Part shown: positions 1-7,747 of the stretch, in pieces
Layout: each line of letters begins with the position of its first letter
Numbering within the stretch: position 1 is the first letter of the stretch
Source of the DNA: Soonwooa sp023440705
GTDB lineage: Bacteria > Bacteroidota > Bacteroidia > Flavobacteriales > Weeksellaceae
Assembly: GCA_023440705.1 (NCBI GenBank)
Contig: JAEXRP010000117.1
Location: 1-27,511 of the forward strand
Reading direction: 5' to 3'
DNA length: 27,511 nucleotides
The notes under the pieces: model-generated
Told to the model about the DNA's origin: nothing
Seen by the model: the letters and a program-made list of their open reading frames with translations, nothing else
Databases searched by the model: none
Position numbers and translations under genes: made by a program

Positions 1-50
1 ATTCATAATTCATAATTCATAATTCAATACTCGTAATTCCTAATTCAAAA
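1..50. repeat. AT-rich short tandem repeat at window start
   Basis: The first 28 bases are built from a heptamer close to AATTCAT, repeated about three times. More degenerate AATTC-containing units follow up to about position 50. This is non-coding DNA just upstream of the rsmA promoter. Short AATTC-type arrays of this kind are plausible contig breakpoints; I see no gene or operator in it. Confidence 0.6.
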
Positions 51-55
51 ATAAA

Positions 56-63
56 TATCTTTG
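56..63 (+). promoter_or_regulatory. rsmA -7 promoter box
   Basis: TATCTTTG is a perfect match to the Bacteroidota -7 consensus TAnnTTTG. It ends only four bases before the rsmA ATG at 68, so transcription should begin at or within a base or two of the start codon. I see no convincing -33 TTG at the right distance in the repeat upstream. Confidence 0.6.
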
Positions 64-67
64 CAAA

Positions 68-838
68 ATGAATGTACGTGCCAAAAAACACCTAGGTCAA
101 CACTTTTTGACTGATCAAAATATTGCAAGAAATATTGTCGATGGACTTTCTTACCAAGGCTATGACCAAGTTTTGGAAGTTGGTCCCGGAATGGGCGTAC
201 TAACAAAGTCTCTGTTGGACAAACCAACAGAAACCTTTGTTGCAGAAATCGACACCGAATCTATAGACTATTTAAAGATTCATTATCCGAAGTTACAGGA
301 ACAACATTTCGTTGGAGACTTTCTGAAAATTGATATTCCAACAGTTTTTAAAGGACAGCTGGCTGTTATTGGGAATTTCCCGTACAATATTTCGTCACAG
401 ATTTTATTTAAAATAGTTGACAATTACGAAGTGGTTCCAGAGATGGTCGGGATGTTCCAAAAAGAAGTTGCGGAACGCACTGCCGCAAAACCGCGCACCA
501 AAGATTACGGAATTTTGTCCGTGATGATCCAAGCTTATTACGATGTAGAATATCTTTTCACTGTTCACGAAAATGTCTTCAATCCACCACCAAAAGTAAA
601 ATCTGGCGTTATCAGAATGCTCAGAAATCCAAAAGAAGGTTTGGCTGGCAATGAGGAGCTTTTCAAGAAAATTGTGAAAGCAGGTTTTAACCAAAGACGT
701 AAAAAATTGAGCAATGCTCTAAAAGTTCTCAACATTCCTGAAAGTATGAAAACACATCCTTTCCTTGATATAAGAGCTGAAGAATTGTCTGTAGCAGATT
801 TCATCGACTTCGCTAACGAATGGCAAGATGCGAAGTAA
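68..838 (+). CDS. rsmA: 16S rRNA (adenine-N6,N6)-dimethyltransferase RsmA/KsgA
   Basis: This 256-residue protein dimethylates the two adjacent adenines in the 3'-terminal hairpin (helix 45) of 16S rRNA, using S-adenosylmethionine, during late small-subunit assembly. The N-terminus has the family signature KKHLGQHFLTD. It is followed by the SAM-binding motif VLEVGPGMGVLT (about residues 36-47), the catalytic motif IGNFPYNIS (about 101-109) and the C-terminal motif NQRRKKLSNAL. Length and start are normal for the family. The start is supported by the conserved N-terminal residues and by a -7 box four bases upstream, which implies a leaderless or nearly leaderless mRNA. It is transcribed alone, with a strong hairpin terminator just downstream. 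Confidence 0.97.
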   Translation: MNVRAKKHLGQHFLTDQNIARNIVDGLSYQGYDQVLEVGPGMGVLTKSLLDKPTETFVAEIDTESIDYLKIHYPKLQEQHFVGDFLKIDIPTVFKGQLAVIGNFPYNISSQILFKIVDNYEVVPEMVGMFQKEVAERTAAKPRTKDYGILSVMIQAYYDVEYLFTVHENVFNPPPKVKSGVIRMLRNPKEGLAGNEELFKKIVKAGFNQRRKKLSNALKVLNIPESMKTHPFLDIRAEELSVADFIDFANEWQDAK

Positions 839-860
839 AAAGCATCGATCAAAATATTGA

Positions 861-898
861 ATTCGCCCAGAAAATAAACTTTCTGGGCGAATTTGTTT
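861..898 (+). terminator. rho-independent terminator of rsmA
   Basis: The 13-base arm ATTCGCCCAGAAA (861-873) is perfectly complementary to TTTCTGGGCGAAT (880-892), with a six-base loop. A T-rich tail follows. It lies 22 bases after the rsmA stop and separates it from the next lipoprotein gene. Confidence 0.85.
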
Positions 899-934
899 AG
901 CAAAAAGTTGTATTTTAGAAACATAAAAACAATT

Positions 935-1501
935 ATGAAAAAACTTCTTTTACTAACGCTAATCCTTCCATTTGCATTTTCGTGTCAGAAAAAAGAAGAA
1001 CCAGACATTGATCGTACAAAAGAATTAGCTGAATACCGAAAAAAATTAATAAATCTAGAACCGGAACAAAAATTGAAAGATTTTTCGGCAAAGACTATTT
1101 CTGGGAAGACTTTCAACACAAAAGACTACCTCGGAAAAACTTTGGTCGTTATTGTATATCGCAAAGATTATCTTCAAAAATCGGACACCTACGATATGCC
1201 AGCAGAAATGAATCGCGTCTATGAAGCGACTAAAGATAAAGCTAACTTCATTGGAATTCTTGAAGATCACGATGATGACCAAAAAGCACTTCATCAAAAG
1301 ATGCAAAACTCCGGAATCCTATTTGATCAAATTGACAATACACAAAGTACTGAAAAGCAAAAACAAATTTTACTTGGTTCATTTTGTTATCCTTTAAAAA
1401 CAGTTATTGATAAAGATGGTAAAATTGTGTATAGTAAATGTGGCGGTCACGGCGAAGAAAACCTAATCGAAGCCATCAATAGTTTGGACGAAAAGCAGTA
1501 A
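935..1501 (+). CDS. Thioredoxin-fold (AhpC/TSA-like) lipoprotein
   Basis: I start this 188-residue protein at ATG 935 rather than at an in-frame TTG at 893, because 935 opens a clean lipoprotein signal: a charged MKK, a hydrophobic stretch, and the lipobox AFSC with Cys17. The mature part has a redoxin layout. LKDFSAKTISGKTF (about 47-60) and GKTLVVIVYRKDY (67-79) correspond to the first strands, and CYPLKTVIDKDGKIVY (151-166) carries the cis-proline of the thioredoxin fold. The spot where peroxiredoxins carry the peroxidatic cysteine reads QKSD here, and there is no CXXC. The only cysteines in the mature chain besides Cys17 are Cys151 and Cys169. It may therefore be a divergent or inactive redoxin anchored in a membrane facing the periplasm. 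Substrate and partners are unknown. Confidence 0.7.
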   Translation: MKKLLLLTLILPFAFSCQKKEEPDIDRTKELAEYRKKLINLEPEQKLKDFSAKTISGKTFNTKDYLGKTLVVIVYRKDYLQKSDTYDMPAEMNRVYEATKDKANFIGILEDHDDDQKALHQKMQNSGILFDQIDNTQSTEKQKQILLGSFCYPLKTVIDKDGKIVYSKCGGHGEENLIEAINSLDEKQ

Positions 1502-1662
1502 CTGTTTACCACGATTGTCAAAAGAGAATTTCATTTTTTTTAAACATATATTTATAGAAAAACTGATTAAACTTAGGTGACTAATAAACTTACAATCAGC
1601 ATCAAAAAACAGGATTAACTACTCCAAAATTTAACTTTTATTATGAATTAACAATTCTTTTT

Positions 1663-1678
1663 TGGCACGTTATTTCCT
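1663..1678 (+). promoter_or_regulatory. Possible sigma-54 (RpoN) promoter upstream of the YtxH-like gene
   Basis: TGGCACG (1663-1669) is followed at exact -24/-12 spacing by TTCCT (1674-1678). The GG doublet (1664-1665) and the CC doublet (1676-1677, GC in the consensus) are separated by ten bases, as in sigma-54 promoters; one conserved base, the G of GC, is C. Transcription would start near 1688-1690, leaving a leader of about 35 bases before ATG 1724. No good TAnnTTTG box competes in this gap. The rest of the 222-base gap (1502-1723) is featureless and AT-rich. Confidence 0.4.
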
Positions 1679-1723
1679 TTTAGACTACTAGAACAAATAG
1701 TTAATAATTAAAACAAATAAATT

Positions 1724-1960
1724 ATGGGATCTAAAAAAAATGGCCTTTTGGCTTTATTAGGATTAGGCGCTTTAGCATATTGGAAATACAAAAAGTCAAC
1801 GCCAGAAGAGCAACAAGCTGTAAAAGATAAAATCAATACTGCAAAAGACAACTTAACAAAATTCGGTAACGATCTAAAATCCAAAGCGAACGAAGTGGTT
1901 GATCAAGCAAAAAATAAAGCTGGCGAATTAAAACAAGATGTTGAAAATTCTGCTCAATAA
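1724..1960 (+). CDS. Small YtxH-like protein
   Basis: This is a 78-residue protein with a short N-terminal hydrophobic segment (LLALLGLGALAYW, about 8-20). A highly charged, probably helical tail follows, rich in K, D, N, A and Q and free of cysteine and histidine. This layout matches YtxH-type envelope or stress proteins of Bacteroidota, which anchor by the N-terminus and have an amphipathic apolipoprotein-like tail. Function is not established. It is monocistronic: a possible sigma-54 promoter lies upstream and a hairpin terminator directly downstream. If the promoter reading is right, expression would depend on RpoN and an activator. The family call rests on length and composition, not on catalytic motifs. 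Confidence 0.65.
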   Translation: MGSKKNGLLALLGLGALAYWKYKKSTPEEQQAVKDKINTAKDNLTKFGNDLKSKANEVVDQAKNKAGELKQDVENSAQ

Positions 1961-1970
1961 GAATAATTAT

Positions 1971-1998
1971 AAAAGACTGTCTAGAAAGGCAGTCTTTT
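1971..1998. terminator. Bidirectional terminator between the YtxH-like gene and the response regulator
   Basis: AAAAGACTG (1971-1979) pairs perfectly with CAGTCTTTT (1990-1998). Two more pairs (one G-T wobble) leave a loop of about six bases. T tracts on both strands make it usable by both convergent genes. Its right arm overlaps the stop codon of the minus-strand response regulator (1997-1999). Confidence 0.8.
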
Positions 1999-2374
1999 AA
2001 TTTTTATCACAATACTTTTTAATTTTATCCAAAACATCGAAAAGGTCAAAAGGCTTGGCAACAAATTCGTTAGCGCCACTTTCGATAGCGGAATTTGCGA
2101 GACCCCGACTTGCAGACATGATAATAACTGGAAGTGATGCGAAATCCTCATTGGCACGAATTAATCGACAAATATCACGCCCGTCTTCACCAGCCAACCA
2201 CATATCCATCAGGATAAGATTGGGCAAATTATTTTTGTCAAGTTGTTGATACATTTCAGAACCTTTTTCGAAAATCTGAACATTATAACCTTCCAAATCC
2301 AACATCATCTGCAACGAATCCAAAATCGCAATATTGTCATCAACGATGATAATTTTTTTATTTAATTCCGACAT
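1997..2374 (-). CDS. Single-domain (CheY-like) response regulator
   Basis: This is a 125-residue stand-alone receiver domain with no output domain. The acidic pocket is at Asp12-Asp13, the phosphoacceptor is Asp57 in LILMDMW, the switch Ser87 lies in IIMSAS, and the conserved lysine is Lys107 in AKPF. All key residues are present, so it should be phosphorylated. It lies 16 bases downstream of the multi-PAS histidine kinase on the same strand and is almost certainly its partner. Lacking a DNA-binding domain, it would act by protein-protein contact or in a phosphorelay; the target is unknown. Its stop codon lies inside a shared terminator hairpin. Confidence 0.9.
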   Translation of the reverse strand: MSELNKKIIIVDDNIAILDSLQMMLDLEGYNVQIFEKGSEMYQQLDKNNLPNLILMDMWLAGEDGRDICRLIRANEDFASLPVIIMSASRGLANSAIESGANEFVAKPFDLFDVLDKIKKYCDKN

Positions 2375-2390
2375 TTGAGAAAAGATTGTA

Positions 2391-4622
2391 TTAGTTTTTT
2401 ACAGGAAGTTCAAAACAAAAATTAGACCCTTTTCCCCTTTCAGAATTAACATAAATGTTACCATTACTTCTTTTGATGATTTCGGCAGAAATATACAAAC
2501 CAAGTCCCAAACCCGGAATTGTATGCTCCTTCTCACCACTCACACGATAATATTGTTTAAAAACGTGTTCAATTTTTTCTTCAGGAATTCCAATGCCATA
2601 ATCTTGAACACAAAATCTGATTTTATCACCCAGATGTTCGGCAGTTACAACGACTTTATCAGCATCTGGCGAATATTTGATCGCATTACCTATCAAGTTG
2701 CTCATGACTTGCGATAGTCGATGACGATCGGCTTCTATCATCCCAACTGGCTTAGCATTAACAAGAATCTGATGTCTACTCGCCATTTGTTGTTCTTCTA
2801 CAACTTCATTCACCAAGTCATTAAAATCAAATTTACTAGATTTTAATTCTATTCTTCCGTTTTGGATTTTTGTAACGTCAAGAAGTTCAGCAATTAACTC
2901 TGTCAATTTATTAATCTGCTCGTCCATTTTCCGAGCAACACTTGCATTAGCTGTATCTCCTAGATTTTGCAGATTTCTTCCGATGTACTGAGAATATAAT
3001 TTTAGACTGGTTAGCGGGGTTTTTAGTTCATGACTTGCAATCCCCAAAAAGTCATCTTTCTGTTGTTGTAATTGTTTGAAATCGTCGATATCTGTACAAG
3101 TTCCGATCCATGAATCGACCATTTTTTCGTCATTATAAATCGGAATTGCTCTCACTAAAAACCAGTGTTTTTTACCCGTTTTTTTATAATTATTAAACAA
3201 CATTTCTTTTTCATAAACTTTTTTATTAGCGATGCAATTGTACCATTCTGCGGTAAGAACCTTTGCTTCTGAAGACGAAACACCTAATAATTTTTCGAGG
3301 TTTCCCCATGGATTTTCGCCATACGGAATGTCAGTTACGGTATACCAATTACTGTTAAAATAATCTGCACTACCTTCATTATCTGCAGTCCAAACCAATT
3401 GCGGCATCGATTCTGCCAAGGTTTTGAATTTCTTTTCGTTTTCGCGGAGTTGTTTTTTATATTTTAGTTCTTCCGAAACATCATAACCCAAAGTCATCAC
3501 ATACTTCACATTACCGTCAACATCTCTAATTGGCTGAAAAATATAATTAATATATTGCGTATTCCCTTTCGCATCAACATATTCGTGCTCCTTCTTTTCG
3601 TACTGAATACCTTCATTAAAAACTTTTTGTAAATTTTTAAAAATCGGACGTTCTTCAATACCTGGGACAGTATCAATAACGCGAGTGCCTATATCTATTT
3701 TGTATCCCCAAACACTCTCCGAAATCTTATTAGAAACACGATAGACAAAATCTTTACCTTCTAAAACATTAATAGCAACTGGTAAATTTTCGATAAAATG
3801 TTTGAGCAAAGCTTCTCGATCGTACAACTTTTGCTTTGCAACGACCAAATCTGTAATATTAAGAACGGACAACAAAACTGCCTTTTGATCTCCCTTTTTG
3901 TTTGTTATCGGTTTTAAAGCAAATTTTAAAAATAAATGTTTGAGAGCACCATTAATATTGATTTCTATGGAAATACACTTTTCGAAAATCTTTGTTTCTT
4001 CTTCCAAACAAAGCTTGTATAACTCAGCAATTTTTTGAGATTTTAATTCAGGGAAAAGATCAAAAATAGAAGAACCTAAAATATTATAGCCTTTACCCAA
4101 AGTCAAAATCATACGTTCATTAGCGATCTCGATTTGCGCATCTTCACCAACCAAAATTGCTTTCGAAAACAATGATCCAGCCACCTGATAATCGAACTTT
4201 TCTTTTGATTCAGCCATGCGTTTTTCGAAGAACAATCGCTCTCCAATTTGGCGCAGTGTTATCATTAGTCCAAATTTATTTTCAAAACTAACACGAGATA
4301 TTTCTAAAACAAAAAACTGTACATCATCCGACTTTTCTGCATCATTTTTTAAAAGTTGAATAACATGTTTATGTTTTCCGCCATTACTAATAATGTCAGA
4401 AATTATATCTAAATTATCTTTAACAATTAAATCTGGAAAAACGTCTAAACCACTTTTACCAATACAATTTTCATCAAGATCAAAAACATCTAGAAATGCA
4501 GGATTTATCGTTTTAATTTTAAAATTCTCTGAATCCATCCACACGATTCCGATGGAAGTATTCATAAAGATGGTTCGAAAAAGCTCTGAAGAAACGCCTG
4601 ATATTGAGTCTGCCATAGTCAA
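2391..4622 (-). CDS. Multi-PAS sensor histidine kinase
   Basis: This is a 743-residue protein with no obvious signal peptide or membrane segment, so probably a cytoplasmic sensor. Four PAS-like domains are visible, starting near residues 12, 142, 268 and 398; the last ends in a PAC-like WIGTCTDIDD. A HisKA domain follows with His531 in ASHELKTPLT. The HATPase domain has the N-box SNLIGNAIKY (641-650, Asn646), the G1 box DYGIGIP (674-680) and the G2 box GLGLGL (704-709), and ends ELPVKN. All catalytic elements are intact. The ligand or cofactor of the PAS domains cannot be read from sequence. It sits 30 bases downstream of ppc and 16 bases upstream of a single-domain response regulator, so all three may be co-transcribed. 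Confidence 0.92.
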   Translation of the reverse strand: MTMADSISGVSSELFRTIFMNTSIGIVWMDSENFKIKTINPAFLDVFDLDENCIGKSGLDVFPDLIVKDNLDIISDIISNGGKHKHVIQLLKNDAEKSDDVQFFVLEISRVSFENKFGLMITLRQIGERLFFEKRMAESKEKFDYQVAGSLFSKAILVGEDAQIEIANERMILTLGKGYNILGSSIFDLFPELKSQKIAELYKLCLEEETKIFEKCISIEININGALKHLFLKFALKPITNKKGDQKAVLLSVLNITDLVVAKQKLYDREALLKHFIENLPVAINVLEGKDFVYRVSNKISESVWGYKIDIGTRVIDTVPGIEERPIFKNLQKVFNEGIQYEKKEHEYVDAKGNTQYINYIFQPIRDVDGNVKYVMTLGYDVSEELKYKKQLRENEKKFKTLAESMPQLVWTADNEGSADYFNSNWYTVTDIPYGENPWGNLEKLLGVSSSEAKVLTAEWYNCIANKKVYEKEMLFNNYKKTGKKHWFLVRAIPIYNDEKMVDSWIGTCTDIDDFKQLQQQKDDFLGIASHELKTPLTSLKLYSQYIGRNLQNLGDTANASVARKMDEQINKLTELIAELLDVTKIQNGRIELKSSKFDFNDLVNEVVEEQQMASRHQILVNAKPVGMIEADRHRLSQVMSNLIGNAIKYSPDADKVVVTAEHLGDKIRFCVQDYGIGIPEEKIEHVFKQYYRVSGEKEHTIPGLGLGLYISAEIIKRSNGNIYVNSERGKGSNFCFELPVKN

Positions 4623-4652
4623 TGGATTTTGTTTTTGTGTTAAATTAAAAAA

Positions 4653-7202
4653 CTAAGCAGAATTACGACTTGCATTAATATTACCAAACAAAGATCGAAT
4701 CACTAACTTCTCATAAACGGCTTTGTTATCAGAATTTTTCTGTATTTGCATTAATGCATATTGTTGAATACTCAGAAGCGGAAGCACTATCTTTTCCCTT
4801 ATTAAAACCGATTTTCTGTTAAGCGGTTCTTCTTGCATCAAAACTTTGAAACCTGTTAACTCTAACATCAATTCTTTCGACAAATTGAATTCATCAAAAA
4901 GAACATTCCAAAACTCACCAAACTTTTTATTTTTTTTCATATAATAAGTTAATGGAAAATAAGTTTTGTTCATCGACATCATCGAATTAAGCACTAAAGT
5001 TTTGAAAAAATCCGAATGTTGATACAAGAATTTAACTTCATCAAATCGACCTTGATCTTTCAAAATTTTAAGCGCGGTCCCGAATCCATAAAAGCCAGGA
5101 ACATTCTGCTTAAGTTGTGACCAAGAACCCACAAAAGGTATCGCCCGCAAATCTTCAAATTTTAATTCGCCATCCGCGCCACGTTTGCTCGGACGACTTC
5201 CAATATTGGTTTTTCCGTAATATTCGAGTGTGCTCATCTCTTGCAAATACGGCACAAACATCGGATGCGCTTTTAACTCAGAATATTTTTCGAAACTAAG
5301 TTCCGCTAAATTATCAATTAAATGACGCTCTTTTTCTGTCAAATCTTTTTTAGAATTTTCAAAAACATCGTTCTCAATTCCTGCTGTCAATAACTGTTCA
5401 AAATTGTATTTCGCTTGGTCTTTATTCCCAAAAACACTGGTAATTGTTTGACCTTGTATCGTCAATTCTAACTCGTTGTTGGCGATCGTTTTTCCTTGTG
5501 AAGCATAGAAATCATGCGTCTTGCCACCACCTCTTGCTGGTGGACCACCACGTCCGTCAAAGAAGATGACTTTAATTCCAAATTCTTTTGCAATGGCTGT
5601 CAAACGCTCTTTTGCTCGATAGATTTCCCAATTCGCTTTCAAATAACCGCCATCTTTTGTCCCATCCGAAAAACCCAACATAATGTATTGTTGATTGCCA
5701 CGCTTGTTGAGATGCGATTGATAAAACGGAAGTTGATACAAATCTCGCATCACCGTTTCAGCATTATCGAGACCTTCCATGGTTTCAAAAAGTGGAACAA
5801 TATCCATTTTGATGGCGTCATTTTGATAACCGCTAACTTTGAACAAAGCCAAAACATTCATCACATCTTTAACCTCATCCGAATTAGAAATAATGTAGCG
5901 ATGCAATCCGCGTTCGCCATTTTGTTGCTGAATTTTAGTAACATTCAAGATATTTTGCAAAGTATCTTTTACAATTTCATCTTCAAAATCATTAGGTTTA
6001 ACATGATTATCAGAGTTTAATAAACTTTCAAATCTTTGCTGATTAGGAATTTCAGAATTTTCTTCATTTTTAAATAAATGATTAAAGATTGTATCAATTA
6101 TTTTCTGATGAACACGGCTATCTTGACGAATATCCAAAGTTGCAAAATGTGTCCCAAAAATCTTCACTCGATCACGATAATCGTCCAATAATTCTCGGAA
6201 GAGCGACTGATGTTCTGTGATTAAAATATGCTCAGCTTGATCGATTTTAGCAATAATCTCAGTTTCAGAAATTTCAAAATCCTTTTGGAAAATCGCTTGA
6301 TATAATTGATGGCTCAAATCTTCCAAAACTTCGGAAACACCTCTAAAACTAAGTCTTCTTCTCAAATTTTTAAGATGTCCGTAATAACATTTAAGAATCG
6401 AACTTCGAAGTTCTTTTGCGACTTCCAAAGTTACATCAGCAGTCACAAACGGATTTCCGTCACGATCACCGCCAGGCCAAAAACCAAGTTTTATAATATC
6501 GGGATGTAAGTGATAATCATCGGTTCCGAAAGTTTCTTTAAGTTTTTTGTACAAATCGCCAATGCTTTGGTAATAGACATAACGCAAATAATACATAATG
6601 CTCATCGCCTCGTCCAAAGGCGTTGGACGCTCTTTATTAACAAATGGCGTCTTGCCTAACTGTTGCAAAAGCACATCAATATTTGTAACAGAATCATTCT
6701 GAATGGCATCTCGCAAATCATGAATAATTCTCTGGACTGCGTTTGGATAAAACTGTGTTGGATGCGCCGTAAAAACGATTTTAACAGAGAAATCTTTTAA
6801 CTTTTTTCGAACATCAGTCAAACGATGATCTTGCAAAGCTCGTTCGTAAAGATTAAGAACAGTGCCAGAATCGGCATCCGAATGTAACTTTTGGAACGCA
6901 GCATCTTCGATGCTATCAAACAAAACCACTTGTCGCTCGATATACTGAACGATCTTGAAAAGCAGTTCTAACTTTTGATCTTCAGATTCGAGGTCTGTGT
7001 GGTTTTTAAAAAACGAATTAATAATCTCTTCTGGCGACAAAGCTTTGTCGTAACCTTCTTTACTTTCTTCGTATAAAAACGGCAGCAACATGCCAATATT
7101 CGTCATTTTATCATAAGGCAAGCTCATGAAAAGCGAATTGTATATTTGGAATTTGTTTTCGACTAATTGTCGAAAAATTTCATTCTTTTTATCATTTATC
7201 AT
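4653..7202 (-). CDS. ppc: Phosphoenolpyruvate carboxylase
   Basis: This 849-residue enzyme carboxylates phosphoenolpyruvate with bicarbonate to oxaloacetate, refilling the TCA cycle. The catalytic motif FTAHPTQ with His147 lies at about 144-150. FWPGGDRDGNPF is at 241-252 and FSDGTKDGGY at 511-520. The glycine-rich loop FDGRGGPPARGGG (548-560) corresponds to FHGRGGSxGRGG of the enterobacterial enzyme. The C-terminus NASRNSA is short and basic. Length is slightly below the E. coli enzyme (883). The PPA in place of SxG in the loop is, to my knowledge, a variant typical of Bacteroidota rather than a defect. A perfect -7 box lies four bases before the ATG, so the mRNA may be leaderless. The kinase and response regulator genes follow closely downstream. 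Confidence 0.96.
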   Translation of the reverse strand: MINDKKNEIFRQLVENKFQIYNSLFMSLPYDKMTNIGMLLPFLYEESKEGYDKALSPEEIINSFFKNHTDLESEDQKLELLFKIVQYIERQVVLFDSIEDAAFQKLHSDADSGTVLNLYERALQDHRLTDVRKKLKDFSVKIVFTAHPTQFYPNAVQRIIHDLRDAIQNDSVTNIDVLLQQLGKTPFVNKERPTPLDEAMSIMYYLRYVYYQSIGDLYKKLKETFGTDDYHLHPDIIKLGFWPGGDRDGNPFVTADVTLEVAKELRSSILKCYYGHLKNLRRRLSFRGVSEVLEDLSHQLYQAIFQKDFEISETEIIAKIDQAEHILITEHQSLFRELLDDYRDRVKIFGTHFATLDIRQDSRVHQKIIDTIFNHLFKNEENSEIPNQQRFESLLNSDNHVKPNDFEDEIVKDTLQNILNVTKIQQQNGERGLHRYIISNSDEVKDVMNVLALFKVSGYQNDAIKMDIVPLFETMEGLDNAETVMRDLYQLPFYQSHLNKRGNQQYIMLGFSDGTKDGGYLKANWEIYRAKERLTAIAKEFGIKVIFFDGRGGPPARGGGKTHDFYASQGKTIANNELELTIQGQTITSVFGNKDQAKYNFEQLLTAGIENDVFENSKKDLTEKERHLIDNLAELSFEKYSELKAHPMFVPYLQEMSTLEYYGKTNIGSRPSKRGADGELKFEDLRAIPFVGSWSQLKQNVPGFYGFGTALKILKDQGRFDEVKFLYQHSDFFKTLVLNSMMSMNKTYFPLTYYMKKNKKFGEFWNVLFDEFNLSKELMLELTGFKVLMQEEPLNRKSVLIREKIVLPLLSIQQYALMQIQKNSDNKAVYEKLVIRSLFGNINASRNSA

Positions 7203-7206
7203 ATAA

Positions 7207-7214
7207 CAAATTTA
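7207..7214 (-). promoter_or_regulatory. ppc -7 promoter box
   Basis: On the minus strand this reads TAAATTTG, a perfect TAnnTTTG. Its final G is separated from the ppc ATG by four bases, the same spacing as at rsmA and padR. No clear -33 TTTG is seen. Confidence 0.55.
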
Positions 7215-7300
7215 ACGATAAAAGAATTCCGTTTTTATTAAAATAGTTTTAAATTGCTATAAAATTTAAATATTTTCTTCATCCAAATTTTCAATTAAAA

Positions 7301-7747
7301 ATGATAATCCTATTAATACTCATTAATTCTTTAGTACTATTTGGGCTGTTATTGTTCAGTGCGCTCACCTACCGTAGTCTTCCAGCAAGAATACCCACGC
7401 ATTTTGGATTTAATGGTGATGCTGATGGATTTGGTAACAAACTATTCTATTGGTTACTGCCAATTTTAGGATTAATTTTTTTTGTGATTTTTAGTACGCA
7501 AATCGCTGATTTAAAATCTTTAAAAATATCTGATGTTTCTTTCATTAAACAAAACTGGAATCTCGATTTGAAATCTTCTTTTGGAATGTTGATTAACACT
7601 TTTGTTTTAATTATTTTTTTTGAAGTCCAATCTAGCATTTATAAAGTGGCGATGGGACAACAAACAAAAATGTCCAAATCCGTGTGGATCTGGACAATTT
7701 TAATTGTTATAATTAGTATTTTAATTTCTACTTTGACAGATAGTTAA
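7301..7747 (+). CDS. DUF1648-domain membrane protein
   Basis: This is a 148-residue membrane protein. The first hydrophobic segment (about 1-23) is followed by the DUF1648 signature around residues 28-47: IPTHFGFNGDADGFGNK. In this family the segment sits between the first two membrane helices. Further hydrophobic segments lie near 48-68, 93-112 and 126-145. DUF1648 is found in SdpI-like immunity proteins and in many small uncharacterised membrane proteins; nothing here identifies a toxin partner. The gene diverges from ppc with a 98-base gap and converges on nnr, overlapping its 3' end by 20 bases. It has no terminator of its own. Confidence 0.75.
   Translation: MIILLILINSLVLFGLLLFSALTYRSLPARIPTHFGFNGDADGFGNKLFYWLLPILGLIFFVIFSTQIADLKSLKISDVSFIKQNWNLDLKSSFGMLINTFVLIIFFEVQSSIYKVAMGQQTKMSKSVWIWTILIVIISILISTLTDS

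Noticed and set aside
404..694. Minus-strand frame opposite rsmA
   Set aside because: It overlaps conserved parts of rsmA and has no start signals; a typical shadow frame.
893..934. Upstream TTG start for the redoxin lipoprotein, adding 14 residues
   Set aside because: TTG lies at the edge of the rsmA terminator, while ATG 935 begins a perfect lipoprotein signal.
5514..6020. 168-codon plus-strand open frame inside ppc
   Set aside because: It is antisense to conserved PEP carboxylase motifs, and its translation has no recognisable domain, start context or promoter. The long frame is a by-product of the ppc coding frame.
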